Assembly: GCA_035578175.1 (NCBI GenBank)
Contig: JAQMRL010000002.1
Location: 138,684,171-138,748,170, forward strand
Direction: 5' to 3'
Length of the DNA stretch: 64,000 nt
Origin: Catonia carolina
Taxonomy: Eukaryota > Arthropoda > Insecta > Hemiptera > Achilidae
Both the position numbers and the translations under genes were made by a program. Every line of letters begins with the position of its first letter. The stretch's first letter is position 1. Under the pieces are notes generated by a model, which was not told the origin of the DNA, made no database searches, and saw nothing but the letters and a program-made list of their open reading frames with translations. Below are positions 14,201-28,762 of the stretch, piece after piece.

Positions 14201-17200
14201 CTCATTTAGGGCTTACTACATTTTTGATGCTCTACAAGATAGGGTAAGTGCTATGCCTGCTGAAATTCTTGGGAAGGCTGTGCTCTTATAGAAAAAAAAG
14301 TTGTTTTTAAGATTGCGACTTTATTTGCATTTTAGAGCAAAAGTGTATACGTATAATCAAAGTTGTAGGACATTCAAAAACCACAACTTTTTTTTTTTTT
14401 TTTTTTATTTATTTAACGTTGCATCAACTACAACGGTCATTAGCGACGACGTTGGGGTGTAACTGTTTACAATGGAGGATGATATGATTTTTTGTAACGT
14501 ATGAAAATATGCCATGCCTGGGTGGGATTCGAACCCAGGACCGCATGATGAGAGGCGAGCACGTTACCAACTGCGCCAATGCGGCCGGCCACAACTTTTA
14601 TTTCAAACATTTTTTTGTACATTGCTTACTTTAGCGGCAAATTAGTGATTTTATGTTTTTTTTCCATGAATATCTGTAAAAAATGTATTTTTTTAAAGAT
14701 TGCGTCCTTGGTATGCATTTTATGAGACAAGTGTATAGGTCACTTATAATCAAAATTATAAGAAATTAAAAACCTACAACTTTAATTTGTAATATTTTTC
14801 TCTAGTATAGAGCCTAGTTTAGAGGTAATACGCCTGATTTCTCGTATTTTTAATTTTTACAGAGGTAAATTTTAATTTTGCGTCATTTGCTCATGATTAA
14901 AATAAGGTAATGTTTTCCATTCTATAATGTTTAATCACGATTAGACATAGGTTATAATTTTCATTATTTATATTGCCAAGAGAAAGTCATGTGAGTGTTC
15001 ATACCAGATTTTCAATGTATTACTTTGTTTTTGTACCTATCAATAATATGTAATGTTTAAACATTCAATAAATTATTAAATATAGAGTTAATAATTTTGT
15101 CAGTTTTGTTACTGAACCGTTCAATCCTATACAAAATAAATATCTAATTCTGAGTGGTAACAATATCTACAATATCTGCGGTGTGGTGAAAGTTCAATAA
15201 GATTCGAACTTGAAAACCTCATTTTCTCCTAACTGAATGAGATAGACATTCCCCCTTTACCCCTGTATATTTCTAATTCAGTCTCTGGCATTTTGGTACT
15301 TCGCGAATTCGCTGTTGTTACAAAAAAAAAAAAAACGCTGTCGACAGCGAACTGAATATTCGCTGTGACAGCGAATAAAAACGCGGCAAAGTCGCGCAAA
15401 TCTTCCTCCAGGTCGCGCTGGTGTGGCTGGCTCGTATGCCGCCATTACAATAAACATCAGCTGTTTATTGTTGTTGTAACAGCTGTGGCTTACACAACCG
15501 GTATTCCGCTGCTTCAGCGAATATTTCGCACTAAAATCGCAGCGAATAAAACGCTGCACATCCGCGCGAAATCCGCTCCGCTCTGGTGTGGGCTGGCTCG
15601 TAAGTTGCCATTACTATAAACAACAGCTGTCGCGTAAACAACGAATATTTCGCTACTGCTGCGAATATTTCGCGCCGGTGTGTGGGATCCTTTAGAAAAG
15701 AATTAATTTCTTGTTTGAAATATTGTTGACAGCAGATCAAAATGTAAACAAACCGTTTTTGGCGTTGTGTTCATATTTATTTTCTAATGTTTATAGTGTA
15801 AGAGCTTGTTCACGAGTTAATTATTTAATCTAAAACTGTGCTTCTGCGTTTTTTTTGTGTACATATAATTTACTATGGACACTGAACCCAACCATTGCTG
15901 CACTGATGGCAGCAATCGTACCTAATTACATGAATGGGATTCAGTTCCTGCTAAGAAACGGTCAGCCCCTGGTCCTTCTAGGGGTGAGTCTAGGAAGCTA
16001 CCTCGACCAGGTTCGATTTTATTAGAAGAGCCATCCGTGACAACGGAAAATCGATTCTGTCCTTACCGATCTTGGTACACCTGCAAAGCCATACATTGAA
16101 CACTACAAGAAACCGCCACCAGTCTTCCTAACAGACGTTCATGAATACGCCCAACTAGTAAAATCGTTGGAATAAGTAGGCGGACCGCAATCATTCTCGC
16201 TTCGGTCAAGTATCAAAGGTGTTACCATTTACCCAACCTCACCGTCGACATACAGACAATTCATTCATCACTCGGAAGACCGAAACGCCCGGTTTCACGC
16301 ATATCAACTACAGCAACAACGAGCACAACGCATTGTTATTAAGGGATTACATCACACCACGCCAAAAGAGTTAATAGCGGAGGCTCTCAAAGATATGGGT
16401 TACGTAGTTCGAAATTCGGTGTTCGCAATTTCGAACCGAGATCGTACACCTTAGCCGATGTTTTTCTTGTTAAGAAGTCGCAGACATACAATGACAAAAT
16501 ATACAACATAAAATCTTTATTATATACTAGAATTATAGTTGAGGAACCACATAAACGGAGGGAAATAGTACAGTGTACGCGCTGTCAAAATTTTGGACAC
16601 ACAAAATCTTACTGCCGCCACCGCTGTGTTAAATGTGGTGGCAGCCACGAATCTGGCAGTTGTAGTAAAACGAGACAGTCACCGGCTACCAGCGCAAACT
16701 GTGGAAAGGATCACCCAGCAAATTACAGAGGCTGCGAAGTTCATAAACACCTGCGAGCTAGTTGATACCGTTTCACGCAACCACAAACGAACATACTTCC
16801 AAATAACCAGCTACACTGAGACCGGAAGATTTTCCACCTCTGCCGCAACAACCAAAAGCAATACCTAACCTAACTCCATCATCAAGCCCATACTTAACTC
16901 ATCTGTTACTACCGTCTGGAACACCGGTTTCATTGACTTCAACACCACAACCCCCTACCTCACAGGAAAGAAACAGACATTATGCATGGACATATAATCA
17001 TCGTCATCTCCCCCCTCATAATTCACAGGTAGGCTCAATCTTCTCCCCAGATACCTAATGTTGATCAGATTTTTTAATTTATTGGTTCAACTAAATCAAC
17101 ACCTCCAGCCTCTTTTCTCGCTCGCTACACACAGATCCCACATTACACAGTCTTTAAGTAGCAGTTATGCATTAATTCACTCACTGCAAATTCAATGACA

Positions 17201-20200
17201 ATTCTACTTTGGAATGCTAACGGTCTGACGAAACGCAAAACTGAGTTAGACATATATCTACATTCTCAACGTATTAACGTAGCCCTAATCTCAGAGACAC
17301 ATCTTACAGCTAGGTCTCGATTTTATATTCGCGACTATAGCATATATCGGACCGATCATCCGGATGGTACAAGCCATGGGGGTACGGCCATACTAGTCAA
17401 ATCCTCCATCAAACACAATGTTTTAACACCTTTTTCTACTCCTCATGTCCAAACGACTCTGATAAATTTGCAATGCAAGAACATAAGTTTTACCATAGGC
17501 TCAGTGTATTGCCCTCCTAGACACATCACATCATAAATTCCCAAATATTTAGAGATTTCTTTAATAGTCTAGGTAATCGGTTTCTTATTGGAGGAGACAG
17601 GAACGGTAAGCACATACAGTAGGGATCCCGTATATGTTCTCCCAGGGGCAGAAATTTACTAAAAACTATAACAGAAAATCATCTGCATTATATTTCTCTA
17701 GATAGTCCAACATACTGGCCCTCCGCGCGTACCAAATTACCAGACCTCCTTAACGTTTTTGTTTTTAAGAATCTATCACACCTTCCTTTTGAAATAACCA
17801 CAGTAAATGATCTTTCATCAGATCATTCCCCCATACTTTTAATGGTTTCAGACCAACCAGTCTCTACGGAATGCAGACAGAGTCTTACTCCCGGGCCTAT
17901 GGATTGGGATCTTTTCCAGTCAAATTTAGAACACGCCTTAGATATCCCATTATCAATTAAAACGGTCTCGGAGGTAGATGATGCTGTTGATTTATTTACT
18001 ATCTCTGTTCAACAGTGTGCATGGAAGGCTCACTACCATGCTGTCCAAATGTCCTAGACGCCTCACTATCCCACCTACATCAGAGAACTTATTCGAGAAA
18101 AACGCCGCTCTCGTAACACTTGGCAGAGAAGCCGCCTACCATCTGATAAACGTCGCTTAAACCGGCTGACAAACGAGCTGAAACAGAACCTTCAAACACA
18201 CAACACCCGCATATACGAAAATTATACTGGAACTCTGAACGAGAAGGATGGTAGTCTCTGGCGCAGAACAAAACGCCTACTACGGCATCACACGACATCG
18301 ATGCCCCTTAGGGTGGGTGACGGACCCTGGCTTATAACTGATGACGACAAAGCTGAATGCTTTGGTAGTCATCTCTCTGAAACGTTCACTCCCCATTATG
18401 ACATCCAATCTGTACATCACCAACGCGTTACTCAGTCGCTAGATGAACCGCTTCAATTATCCCTCCCGCTGAAATACTTTCAGCCCTCCGAAGTAAAATC
18501 TGAAATTTCGAGATGATCACGTAAGAAGTCACCGGGTTATGATTTAATAACAGCTGAAATACTTAAAAATTTACCGCGGAAAGCGCTCGTCCTCCTCACT
18601 ACAATCTTTAATAGTATATTGCGCACGACACATTTCCCCACTCAGTGGAAGTATGCAGAAATAGTAATTATACAAAAACCGAACAAACCTTTTCATTTAC
18701 CTTCCTCCTACCGACCAATAAGCCTCCTCTCAGTACCTTCAAAAATTTTTGAAAAACTCCTTTACAAGCGCATTTTTCCGCTGGTTCATAATATATTACC
18801 TCCACATCAATTCGGAATCTGCGCTCAACTCTCCACTACACAACAACTGCACAGAGTGACTGATTACATAGTTTCGTCTATGGAACAAAAGATGTAGGTG
18901 TCCGCAGGTTTCCTGGATGTCGCTCAAGCTTTTAACATAGTTTGGCATACAGGTCTTTTACTCAAACTAAAAGCAATACTACCATTTACCTACTACCTTA
19001 TCATAAATTCCTTCCTGTCTGACAGATTCTTTAGGGTTCGTTTAAGATCGTCCTACTCAAATTTCTTTCTTGTCTCAGCTGACGTGCCTCAGGGCTCAAT
19101 TTTAGCCCCAATTCTCTATTCTGTATATACTTCAGACCTACCGACCCTACCCCAGACCCTCACTGCTACCTACGCTGACGACACAGCGATATTAGCACGA
19201 GACCAAAACTCTATACACGCTTCACTAACACTCCAACATCATCTCAATCTTTTACACGAATGGTGTAAAACATGGAAAATAAAACTTTATTCGGCAAAAT
19301 CCCTTCACGTAACTTTCACGCTCCGTCATGGTGATTGTTCACCAGTATACAATAGACAATGAACCTCTCACAAAAAAGATACGGTCAAGTATCTCGGTCT
19401 GACTTTAATAAACGACTAACTTGGAGCACACATATTAAACGGAAAAGTTTATAACCGAATTCCCGAGTTAAACTTCTATATTCTCTACGTTACAAACGAT
19501 CAAAATTACCAATGGCACAAAAATTACTCATATATTGTTCTCTTTTGAAACCTATATGGACCTACAGGACCCCAATTTACGGTTCGACCAAACCCTCTAA
19601 CTTGCAACGAATTCAAGCATTCCAGTCAAAAACATTACGCCTTATAGCAAAAGCACCTCATTACGTTAGCAACAAAACCTTACAAACAGATTTGAAAACA
19701 CCACTTATAAAAAATTCCATCGAATGCCTATACAAACGCTTTCACGACAAGTCACACGAACACGAGAACCCACTGGTGCGTTCACTTTCCACCTTCCATG
19801 TACCTGATAATCCCCCTAGACGCCTTAAAGACGTTGGAATAGAGACCTGCTAATTTGATATACAAATTTCATTCTTGGGGAGGCACCAATGGGGGCCGTA
19901 CCCCTCTCATGCCGATCATGTCATTTACATTATTATCTTAATCATCATATTTGCTGGTTGTAAAATTTTACAGTTTTAAATAAAGAATTAACGAGGAAAA
20001 AAAACAGATTCATATTTTTTGTTTGAAATCTGATGCAGAGGCTAACCTGTAACATGACCGTAGCCAGCTAGTATTACGTAGGTTATGTTTCTACACACTG
20101 ACCATGTAACGAGAGATTACTGTGCACCCTGGTATTACTCTATTATTTTAATCTTAATATTATATTCTATTATTGTGTTTTAATGTACATTGTGACTATC

Positions 20201-23200
20201 TAAAAACAAAGTGTTTGTTTTCAGAATGCTATAGTAGGAGTGAGATTTAAAAACAAATGTTAACGTAAATAATAAAAGAATGATAAATAGGGTTTCCAAG
20301 AAATAAACAGAAATAGGCTATGTATAATTGGTCAGGTGACCAACCTGAGTGGTCGGTGTACCTATTTAAATAATTAGCCCTTTTGTAACCCCTTTTTTCA
20401 ATCCTAATTTATTTACCTTTTGCTAAGATTTATCCTAAAACCGACAGAAAGATTTTTTATTTGTATACGTTTGTTAATGCAGTATTTTCTAGAAGCTAAA
20501 ATATCTATATAAAGAGCGGGACGTCTTGAAGTTTAGAGTTAGTCTTGAACTGTTATCGAGTCTGTGAATTGGTTAGTGCTGCTTAACAGTTATGTTTGGA
20601 GAAAGTCAACGTGTGCTGTGTGTTGTTATTGTTGGAACGCTTATTTTGTATAGTTTGTAAGTAGTATTAATTAAATTACCTTGCCTTCATTTTACGGAAC
20701 TTAGAGATAAGTGTCACAATAATATTATGTTGCCGTCATATTGTTATAAGAATTGTTTATTTTATGGGGTAGAGTGTTGATCTAGTAGAGAATTGCAATG
20801 AGTTAAAATTATAGGCCTAAAATATTTTTCTAGGAAATCGAAAGTAGGAAAGTTTGTTACTTTTCTTCCTTCTATAAGGTTTCAAAATAGCGGTGATGGA
20901 TCTTAATGTTTGGGAATGTGGTTCGTTGTTCGGTGCACCACCTGACAAGGCGCAACAACTTGTTACAAATGGTTGCCAGCGCAACAATACGCTGCGGATT
21001 TTCTAGCGAGGATCCTCGAGATCCACAACTATGCCCGATAGGATCTGCAAGTAGCCAATGACCGAATGAAGGTAAGATACGACTTGATGGCAAACCCCGC
21101 TTGATATCAGCCCGGTGACCGCGTGTAGCTCTACAGACCAATAAGGGCAAAATGGAGGTGCCCTAAGCTAGGAAATCAATGGGAAGGCCCGTAATATGCT
21201 GTTATCAATCGCATCAACGCGTGGTCTACTCAGTACAGTGATGTAATGAAGCTAAAAAGACGGTCGTTAATCTCCACTGATGGCACCATACTTAAGAGGC
21301 TACTTGGAACGAGCAGCCTTAGGAAGGGGTCAATGTAAAATAGTTCGTGATTAGTGTAGAAATGGTTAAAGTAATGGGTTGTCTATTTAAGAATAGGTTA
21401 TTTATTTTTCTATAGGTTGCGCACATGTTATTTTAAGAGGTGTGTTATTGCATGGGGTGGACACAAGACTACTGTCCGAACCCAATTTATCAAACTTCTG
21501 TAAAAGTTTTTTGTTTATGACCTTCCAAAAGCTTTTTTTAAAGTCTGACACAGGACTACTTCTAGCGCCGGTCCGCAGTTACGGTTTTATCCACCATATC
21601 AGTGCCAGCTGTGATAGGTTGTCACTCCTGCCGCCAATCAGCGCAAGTGGCAAATTCTCGCCTTGATTGTATACTGTGGGCGGATAAAAGGCGATGCAGA
21701 TTGAGCCAAGTTGTAACCCAGCAACTCCTTCCTTAAAATTATCATAAAAAAACCCAAAACTCCGTAATCTTGTCCCCGAGCAATCAGGTGATCCTTTCAC
21801 GACATCGCTCATTATGGGGCTCCTAACCTTTATGGGTTTGATTCGATTTGCCAAGTTGTCAGTTCGATCTCAAACCTCAAGCTGAGAGAATAAGCCTATG
21901 AAGGTGATGAATACTACACTGAGTTCAGTTTCTTTGCTCTTTTCCCTGACAACCATTCACTTAGTCAGCGGCCACTCCTACCACAGGCAGCAGGCAAAGG
22001 TTAACTCCAATCGACCACGCCACTCCTGCCAGAAGCGAAGGATAGCCACTATCTCGCGCCTTCAACGGGAGATACGGTAAATAGCGCAGCAGCTCCAGAT
22101 CGCAACCAGCCGGCCGGAATCCGACACGCTGCAGCACATCCAACAGTACTACTTTCTTTCTCGCTCTATCAAACCTCTACTCCCATCACCTGTAAAGTTC
22201 ATTCCCTGCAACTATTATATTCTTTACCGATCTTTTAACACTCTTCCCGTCCTTCATCCGGACGACCCTCGCCAACAACGCATACCCTCATGTCTCTTCA
22301 GTATAGCTCCTTCCCGTACCACATGTTATATTAATACGAGAGTAAATATCTCGATGTAAACCACATATCAAACTGGACTACTATAATAGTATACTTACTC
22401 ACGGCAGCCGCAATTTGTTTCATCTCGGCCAAATTCCATATCTATGTACGCCACTTTACGTGACGTTACAAAAATCTTTCCTTCACGTTTTCTCCCATAC
22501 CCAACATACGTGCACTTCTCCTTCTTCTTATCTGGCCACCCACTTTTTGCAACTTTTGCATAACTAACACCTTTGTCAAATTTTGAGTTCAGCTGTAAAA
22601 TAAAAGTAACTATACCATTACAAAAGATAACACAAGACTTCCAAAACGCAAGGACACTAAAAGGACTCTAAAATAAGGAACATTGCTGTGTGTCTAATTC
22701 AAAGGGGAATAAGTCCGCAGTTACCTAATTCACTTTAGCGAAACTCTTTTTGTATAACTCCCGCTATGTTTTTGATGACATCAAAATTCGTTTGTTGGAT
22801 TTTTAAAGGTAAATTTCTGTATTTATGGTTGGAAAGAAGCCACTTTAGAAAAATATGTATCAGACTCTTTGTAAAATTTGTTAAAAGTATTTAAAAACAA
22901 CTAGTAGACTATACATTCATGAATTATTGTATACTTTTGCTAAGGTCAGTTTCAAGATCTAGGTAAAATAAATAATTAAACTATCGTTTAAAAATTACAA
23001 ACAAATACAGAGTGATCCAAAAAAATGTATCCACTGTTTAAAAGTCCATAACTTACAAACTATTGACGGAGTTGTCTCATCTTTGGTAGTGTACTAGTTT
23101 GTAGTTCCGACAGTCGCCACACAAGCGTTGTTTTGTTTTGTAGTTCCGGCAGTCGCCAACTGCGAGTGGTTTAACAACATGGTGCGCAACGATGACGAGT

Positions 23201-26200
23201 TTGCAGAGATGATTGTGTGGTCTGATGAGGCACAGTTCAAACTCAATGGTACAGTAAATCGCCACAATTGCATCTACTAGGCCGCCGAAAATCCGAACGT
23301 CCATGTCGATAAAGCCGTGAATTTGCCAGGAGTAAATGTGTGGTGTGGGTTGTCGTACCGGGGCTTGATGGGGCCATTCTTCTTTGACGGCACAGTTACC
23401 GGTGAGGTGTACCTTCAGAAGCTTCAGACATCCATGTTACCTGCCATCCGAGACCTGTATGGAGACGGAAGATTTTACTTTCAACAAGATGGTGCCCTAG
23501 CCCACTACCATAATCGTGTTAGGGCGTATCTCGACGAAAATCTACCAGGAAGATGGATAGGCCGTAGAGGTGCTGTGGAGTATCCACCACGTTCCCCAGA
23601 ATTAACTCCTCTGGACTTTTACCTGTGCGGAACACTGAAGGACGTCGTTTATCGACAAAACCCACGCACATTGGATGAACTTCGAGAATCCATCGTACAT
23701 TCATGTGCAAATATCCAACTGAACACGTTGCAGACAGTAGTTCGTGCTGCAGTTCGGCAGCATCGTTTGTGTGTGGATGTGAATGGTGGCCATTTTGAAC
23801 ACCTACAGTGATATCTTTAAGTAGGACTTTAAGCTACACTTTCACCAAAGATGAGACAACTCCGTCAATTAGTTTGCAAGTTATGGACTTTTAAACAGTG
23901 GATAAATTTTTTGGACCACTCTGTAGCTGTTATTAAACACTATAAAAGTTACAAAAAATTATCTTACTTGAATATGTTAATAAATTACAATTACTACAAA
24001 CAAGATACTTGTAATAAATAATGAACTAATTACAATAAATTAACGAACTTAAAAATAGTATATGGATATCCCCACAAGAAACATACCAATTTGTATAAAA
24101 GTGAGTTTTCCCATGAATAAACAATGTCAATTTCTATGTGTGATGAGTGGTTTAATTTTTTTTTTTTAATATTGTTACAAAATGTAGTATACAATTTAAT
24201 TTAAGCGAATTCAAAATTTATTAGTTCTTTATAACACAAAAAAATGTTCTTTAAATTCAAAGTATTTTACCGTTAAATAAAATGATATTAGCATTAACAA
24301 TCATTAAATTGTTTTTAACAAGTAGCCTAGATCAAACGTAACAAGTCTGAATAAAAATTAAAATCTTTAATATTACCTAATTTAAAAAAAAATCGAATTG
24401 AACCGTGTAAACGAAATAAAATATTAATTGTTAAAAATCGTCAAATGAAACTAATAAAACATTAACTCATAACAAAGAAAAACTCAAAAGGTATAAAAAA
24501 TATAAAAATTAATTCTTTGAACAAAATTATATAGTAAAACGAGTTTTGAATAAAATCTGAAAACAAGGCTAAGTTTCAAAGAATCTTGCAATGTTAAAAA
24601 GTTTGTCAAAGCTTGTTTTTGAAATATTACATATTAAATAAATGTAATATTTTACCGATGTCAACAAATTTTGTTGACATCGGTAAAAATTCAAGCGTTT
24701 TTGATTTAATTAAATCAATTCATATATTCTGTAAAAGCTTTCTTAAAATTATTAATTATCAAAATTATATTTCTTAAATCACAAGTTAAAATAATTCGTT
24801 TATATTCGGACGAATGAAAGACTGCAGATGAAGGCGGAGCATAATGGCCTAGAACAATGCACAGAGCCAATTGACTTTCGGCAGCCGTATCTTGCGTTGT
24901 CACATTGTGGTCCCGCTGTTCACGTTACTAAACCACAGTTTACTAAAAGTTTTGGATTCAATCTTCTTGAACTGCCGTACAAAATATTTGGAACCTGTTA
25001 ATCCATCAGTTAAAGTATCAAACAACAAACAGAGACAAAGCTTTTATGGCAAGTTTTAAGTATATAGCTTAACGGAATCCGAACTTATTTTTGGATTGTT
25101 TGTTTTTTCAAAAAACATTACATTAGAAAAATAAAATTCACCGTTTGTAAACAATTACTCGAATAAATAAAATAATTGTACGAAACATGTTCGCGCCAAT
25201 ATTAAAGATATTAGGCCTAAAAGCAACAAAAAGCTACTTATATTTCTGTTTATTTTTAACAATAGTTCCTGTATCATGTATAATTAAGCAATACTGATGT
25301 GTAGGTAGTAATAATTTAACTTTTAACGTGGCAAAATTTATTAATCATAACAAATAAAATAAAAGAAGTATAACTCACAGTTTGTTTTAACACTACAAGA
25401 AAATTACGAATAGGCGTGTACGTTTATTTTGCTAGCTTTACATTCACATCAGAAAAACGATCGAAATGTTTGTAAAGTATCAACAAACAATGAGTAGTCA
25501 TAACATTATTAATGTGTTGTTAATATTAGCGGCTCGCTAGCAAAACAGTATGCACGTATTGTACACTGTTAAAAATGTAAATAATATAATTACGTCAATG
25601 TTAACGGTTTTACCTTCTCGGTTTTTTCTTCTCGAGATCTACTAAACATACATAGTACCTACCTGAAGTAAGTTTTAAATTAATTAATATTAAAAAGTTC
25701 AGTTTATTTTAAGTCGCATGAATATCTTGGTTATTAGAGATTACTTTGGGCTATAAAACATTGGATTTTGACACTTCATAATTTCTAGGCCCGTAGGGAA
25801 TCGAATACGGTACCTTCCGCTTCGTAGGCTAGCGCTCTAACCATTACGCCGCGGAGGCGGCCTAATACTTTTTTTTTAACTTTTAAGACCACACTGGATC
25901 ACTTTAAGTTAGTTTAACATTTATTTAGTCTTACGTTGTTTTCTCTTCTCCCAGTAGGCCCTCATTCTAAGCGATCGGGCCAGTCTCACTTCATCTGATA
26001 CGACACTCGTTTTATATTGTTTAGTTGGAGGAGGTGCAAATTTAAAGCTTTTAATGATGTTTAATTTTTCGGATTTATTTTGGAGGTCTTCAATTTTTAA
26101 TCCCATCACCTCCAGATCTTCATTTATTTCTCTCATCCATACCGGTTTGAGAGCGAGTCCACAACAGAAATTCAATATCTGTTTGACATATCTATTTTCT

Positions 26201-28730
26201 GGATATCTCAATATGTGACCGAGGTATGATATTCTCTTTTTTCTTATCGTCTCAGTTACTGGATCAATAGTTTTGTAAACTTCACTATTGGGTAAAAGTC
26301 TCCAGTGTCCTTCCACTTTGTTTCTCTTGCCTATGCAGGTTCTCACTATTTCTCTTTACTTTTTGACAACTCTGTCAGTGTTAATCTTGGATTTTATTTT
26401 AAACAGGGTCTCACTGCAATAGGTTATTTTGGGTTGGACAACTGTTTTATAGTGTTTTAATTTAGATTGAATTGAGAGGCATATTTTCTTATATGTGTTT
26501 TTCACCATCTTATAGGTGCTGTTCATCTTGGCTGATCTTTCAGTCCAATTTATTGCCTCATTATTATTTTTAGTGATTATTTCCCCTAGATAATTAAATT
26601 TCTCAACTAATCCCACTTTGTTGTCATTTATCATTATGTGTTTAGATTTGTCCTCTCCTAAATTCATCTTTTTAGTTTTTTCATACGATATTTTGAGTCC
26701 TATCTTTCCTGCTATATCTTCTAGAGATTTAACTTGGGAAATGGTTCCCTCTGCATTTGTTTCTAGTAGCGCTAAATCGTCTGCAAATACCAGACAACTA
26801 AATTTCAATCCTTTGTTCTTTCTTCCTAATACCACTGTGGGAGGATTGATTCTCTGCCACTCCCTCATTATATACTCTAGTGCACAGTTAAACAGTAATG
26901 GAGACAGTCCATCTCCCTGTCTTAATCCTGTTGTGATGTTAAATTCTTTGGATAGTTCTCCTCTAAATCGTATTTTGGATTTGGTATCTTTTAGTGTCAA
27001 CTGGATTAGTTTGATCAATTTCGGGTTTAATCCCGAATTTCTTAATATTTTTAGCATGAAATTTCTGTGTATACAATCGTAAGCCTTTTTAAAATCTATG
27101 AATGAAATCACTATACTCTTCGATTGTTTCATTTTCTTGTGGTAGTCTATTAGTAGTTTTAAAGTTAAAACTTGATCAGCTCCACATCTCCAAGGTCTGA
27201 ACCCTGCTTGATAATCTCCCAATTGTTGGTGTAATTGGTCTTTAATTCGATTGTATTGTAAGGATAATATCCTTGAGAATATCTTGTACGTACAATCTAA
27301 CAAGGAAATTCCTCTATAATTATCCGGGTTGGTCTTATCTCCTTTCTTGAACAGAGGGCAAATAATTACTGATGTCCAATGTTCTGGCAATATTTCTGAG
27401 TTGCAGATTTCACATAAGTTCCGATGTAGTTGGACTTGTGTTTCTTTGGACGCATATTTCCATAGTTCGGTTGTGATTGGATCTTCTCCGCAACTCTTAT
27501 TGTTCTTCATCTCTGTGATTACATTTTGCACTTCCATTAGTGTTAGTTCTTGGATGTTTCGCTGTTCCGTCAAAATTGGGGTATTTTCATCAATTTCAAA
27601 AAAGTTCTGTGGGATCTTCGCAGTTCAACAGTTTATCAAATGAATCTGCTAAGATTTCTGCGTTTCCTTGGTTGTTATGGGCAGTTTTCCCTTGTCTATT
27701 TTTCAGTATTAGGGTTGGTGGGGCATATTTAGCTGTTTGTTGTTTGAATCCTCTACAATACAATCTGGTGTTATTTTTCTGATTGTTAGCATCCATTTCC
27801 TCTAAGGATGTTTTCAGATATAGTCTTTTTTCACTACGAATTATACCATGGGATAATTTACTTTGTTTTCTATAGTCCTCCAGACTATAAATAATACTTA
27901 TTTATTTTAATAAAAAATGTATTCATATTGAAACAAAAAAATCTGGTGTGAAACACTCACACAACTTTCTCTTGCCAATGCTAATAATTAACAAAAATCC
28001 TAACATTAGTAATAAAACATTAGAAATAAACAAAAAACTAATCTCTAAAAATATGACCTTATTTTAATAATGACTGGAAGACGCAAAATGAAAATCAACC
28101 TCAGTTTGGCTTAAAAATACAGAAAATCACTCTTTCACGCTAAACTACACTCTGTAGAGAAAAATGCTCAAAATAAAAGTTGTAGATCTTTTAATTTGCT
28201 AAAAATTTAATTATGTACTTTTTTGTCGTAAAATGACAAGTCAGAGGAGAGGACTAAGGCCTAAATCTTAGAAAAATCAATTTTTCACACGTTTTCGTGA
28301 GAAAAAACAGAAAATTGCTAATTACCGCTAAACTAAGCGTTATACAAAAAAATGTTTGAAACAAAAGTTGTAGAATTTTAAATTCTTTACATTTTTATTA
28401 AATACATTTTTGCGCTATAATACATATTAAAGCCGTAATCTTAAAAAAAACACTTTTTTTACGTAAACACACCCTCACCAAGAATTTCAGCAAACATGGC
28501 GCCTACCCTATCTTGTAGAGAATAAAAAATTGAGTAAATAAGGCGATTTTAAAAAAAATCGTAGGACCAGTTTTTGAGAAAATCTCAAAAAAACGAAAAA
28601 TTACACGAATAAACTACTACTTCCGGTTGACCGATTTTGATGAAAATGTTCGTGTAGGGTCCGGTAGTGGTATGTAACTTAAGTTTCAAGTTCCAAGTTC
28701 GTACGATGTTCCGTTCTTGAGATATTTTGT

Positions 28731-28762
<32 letters not shown>

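Larger units (their letters stand above)
15860..20006 (+). mobile_element. Jockey-clade LINE, degenerate, nearly full length
   Basis: Two consecutive coding regions (gag-like ORF1 and EN/RT ORF2) are followed by a 3' UTR with AATAAAG and an A-rich tail at about 19,996-20,006. Both coding regions carry numerous stops and frameshifts. The 5' boundary is uncertain (about 15,840-15,874). I did not find a clear target-site duplication. Confidence 0.82.

Noticed and set aside
21898..22080. 60-codon frame with signal-like start
   Set aside because: No splice, promoter or homology support, and the rest is basic and low in information; possibly within LTR sequence.
23317..23811. SPE instead of SPD as a catalytic change in the DD41D element
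   Set aside because: The catalytic third residue is the Asp of TPLD a few residues later, which is intact.
25780..25862. Functional tRNA gene
   Set aside because: Boxes A and B are present, but no regular T-arm or acceptor stem forms; SINE head or pseudogene is more likely.
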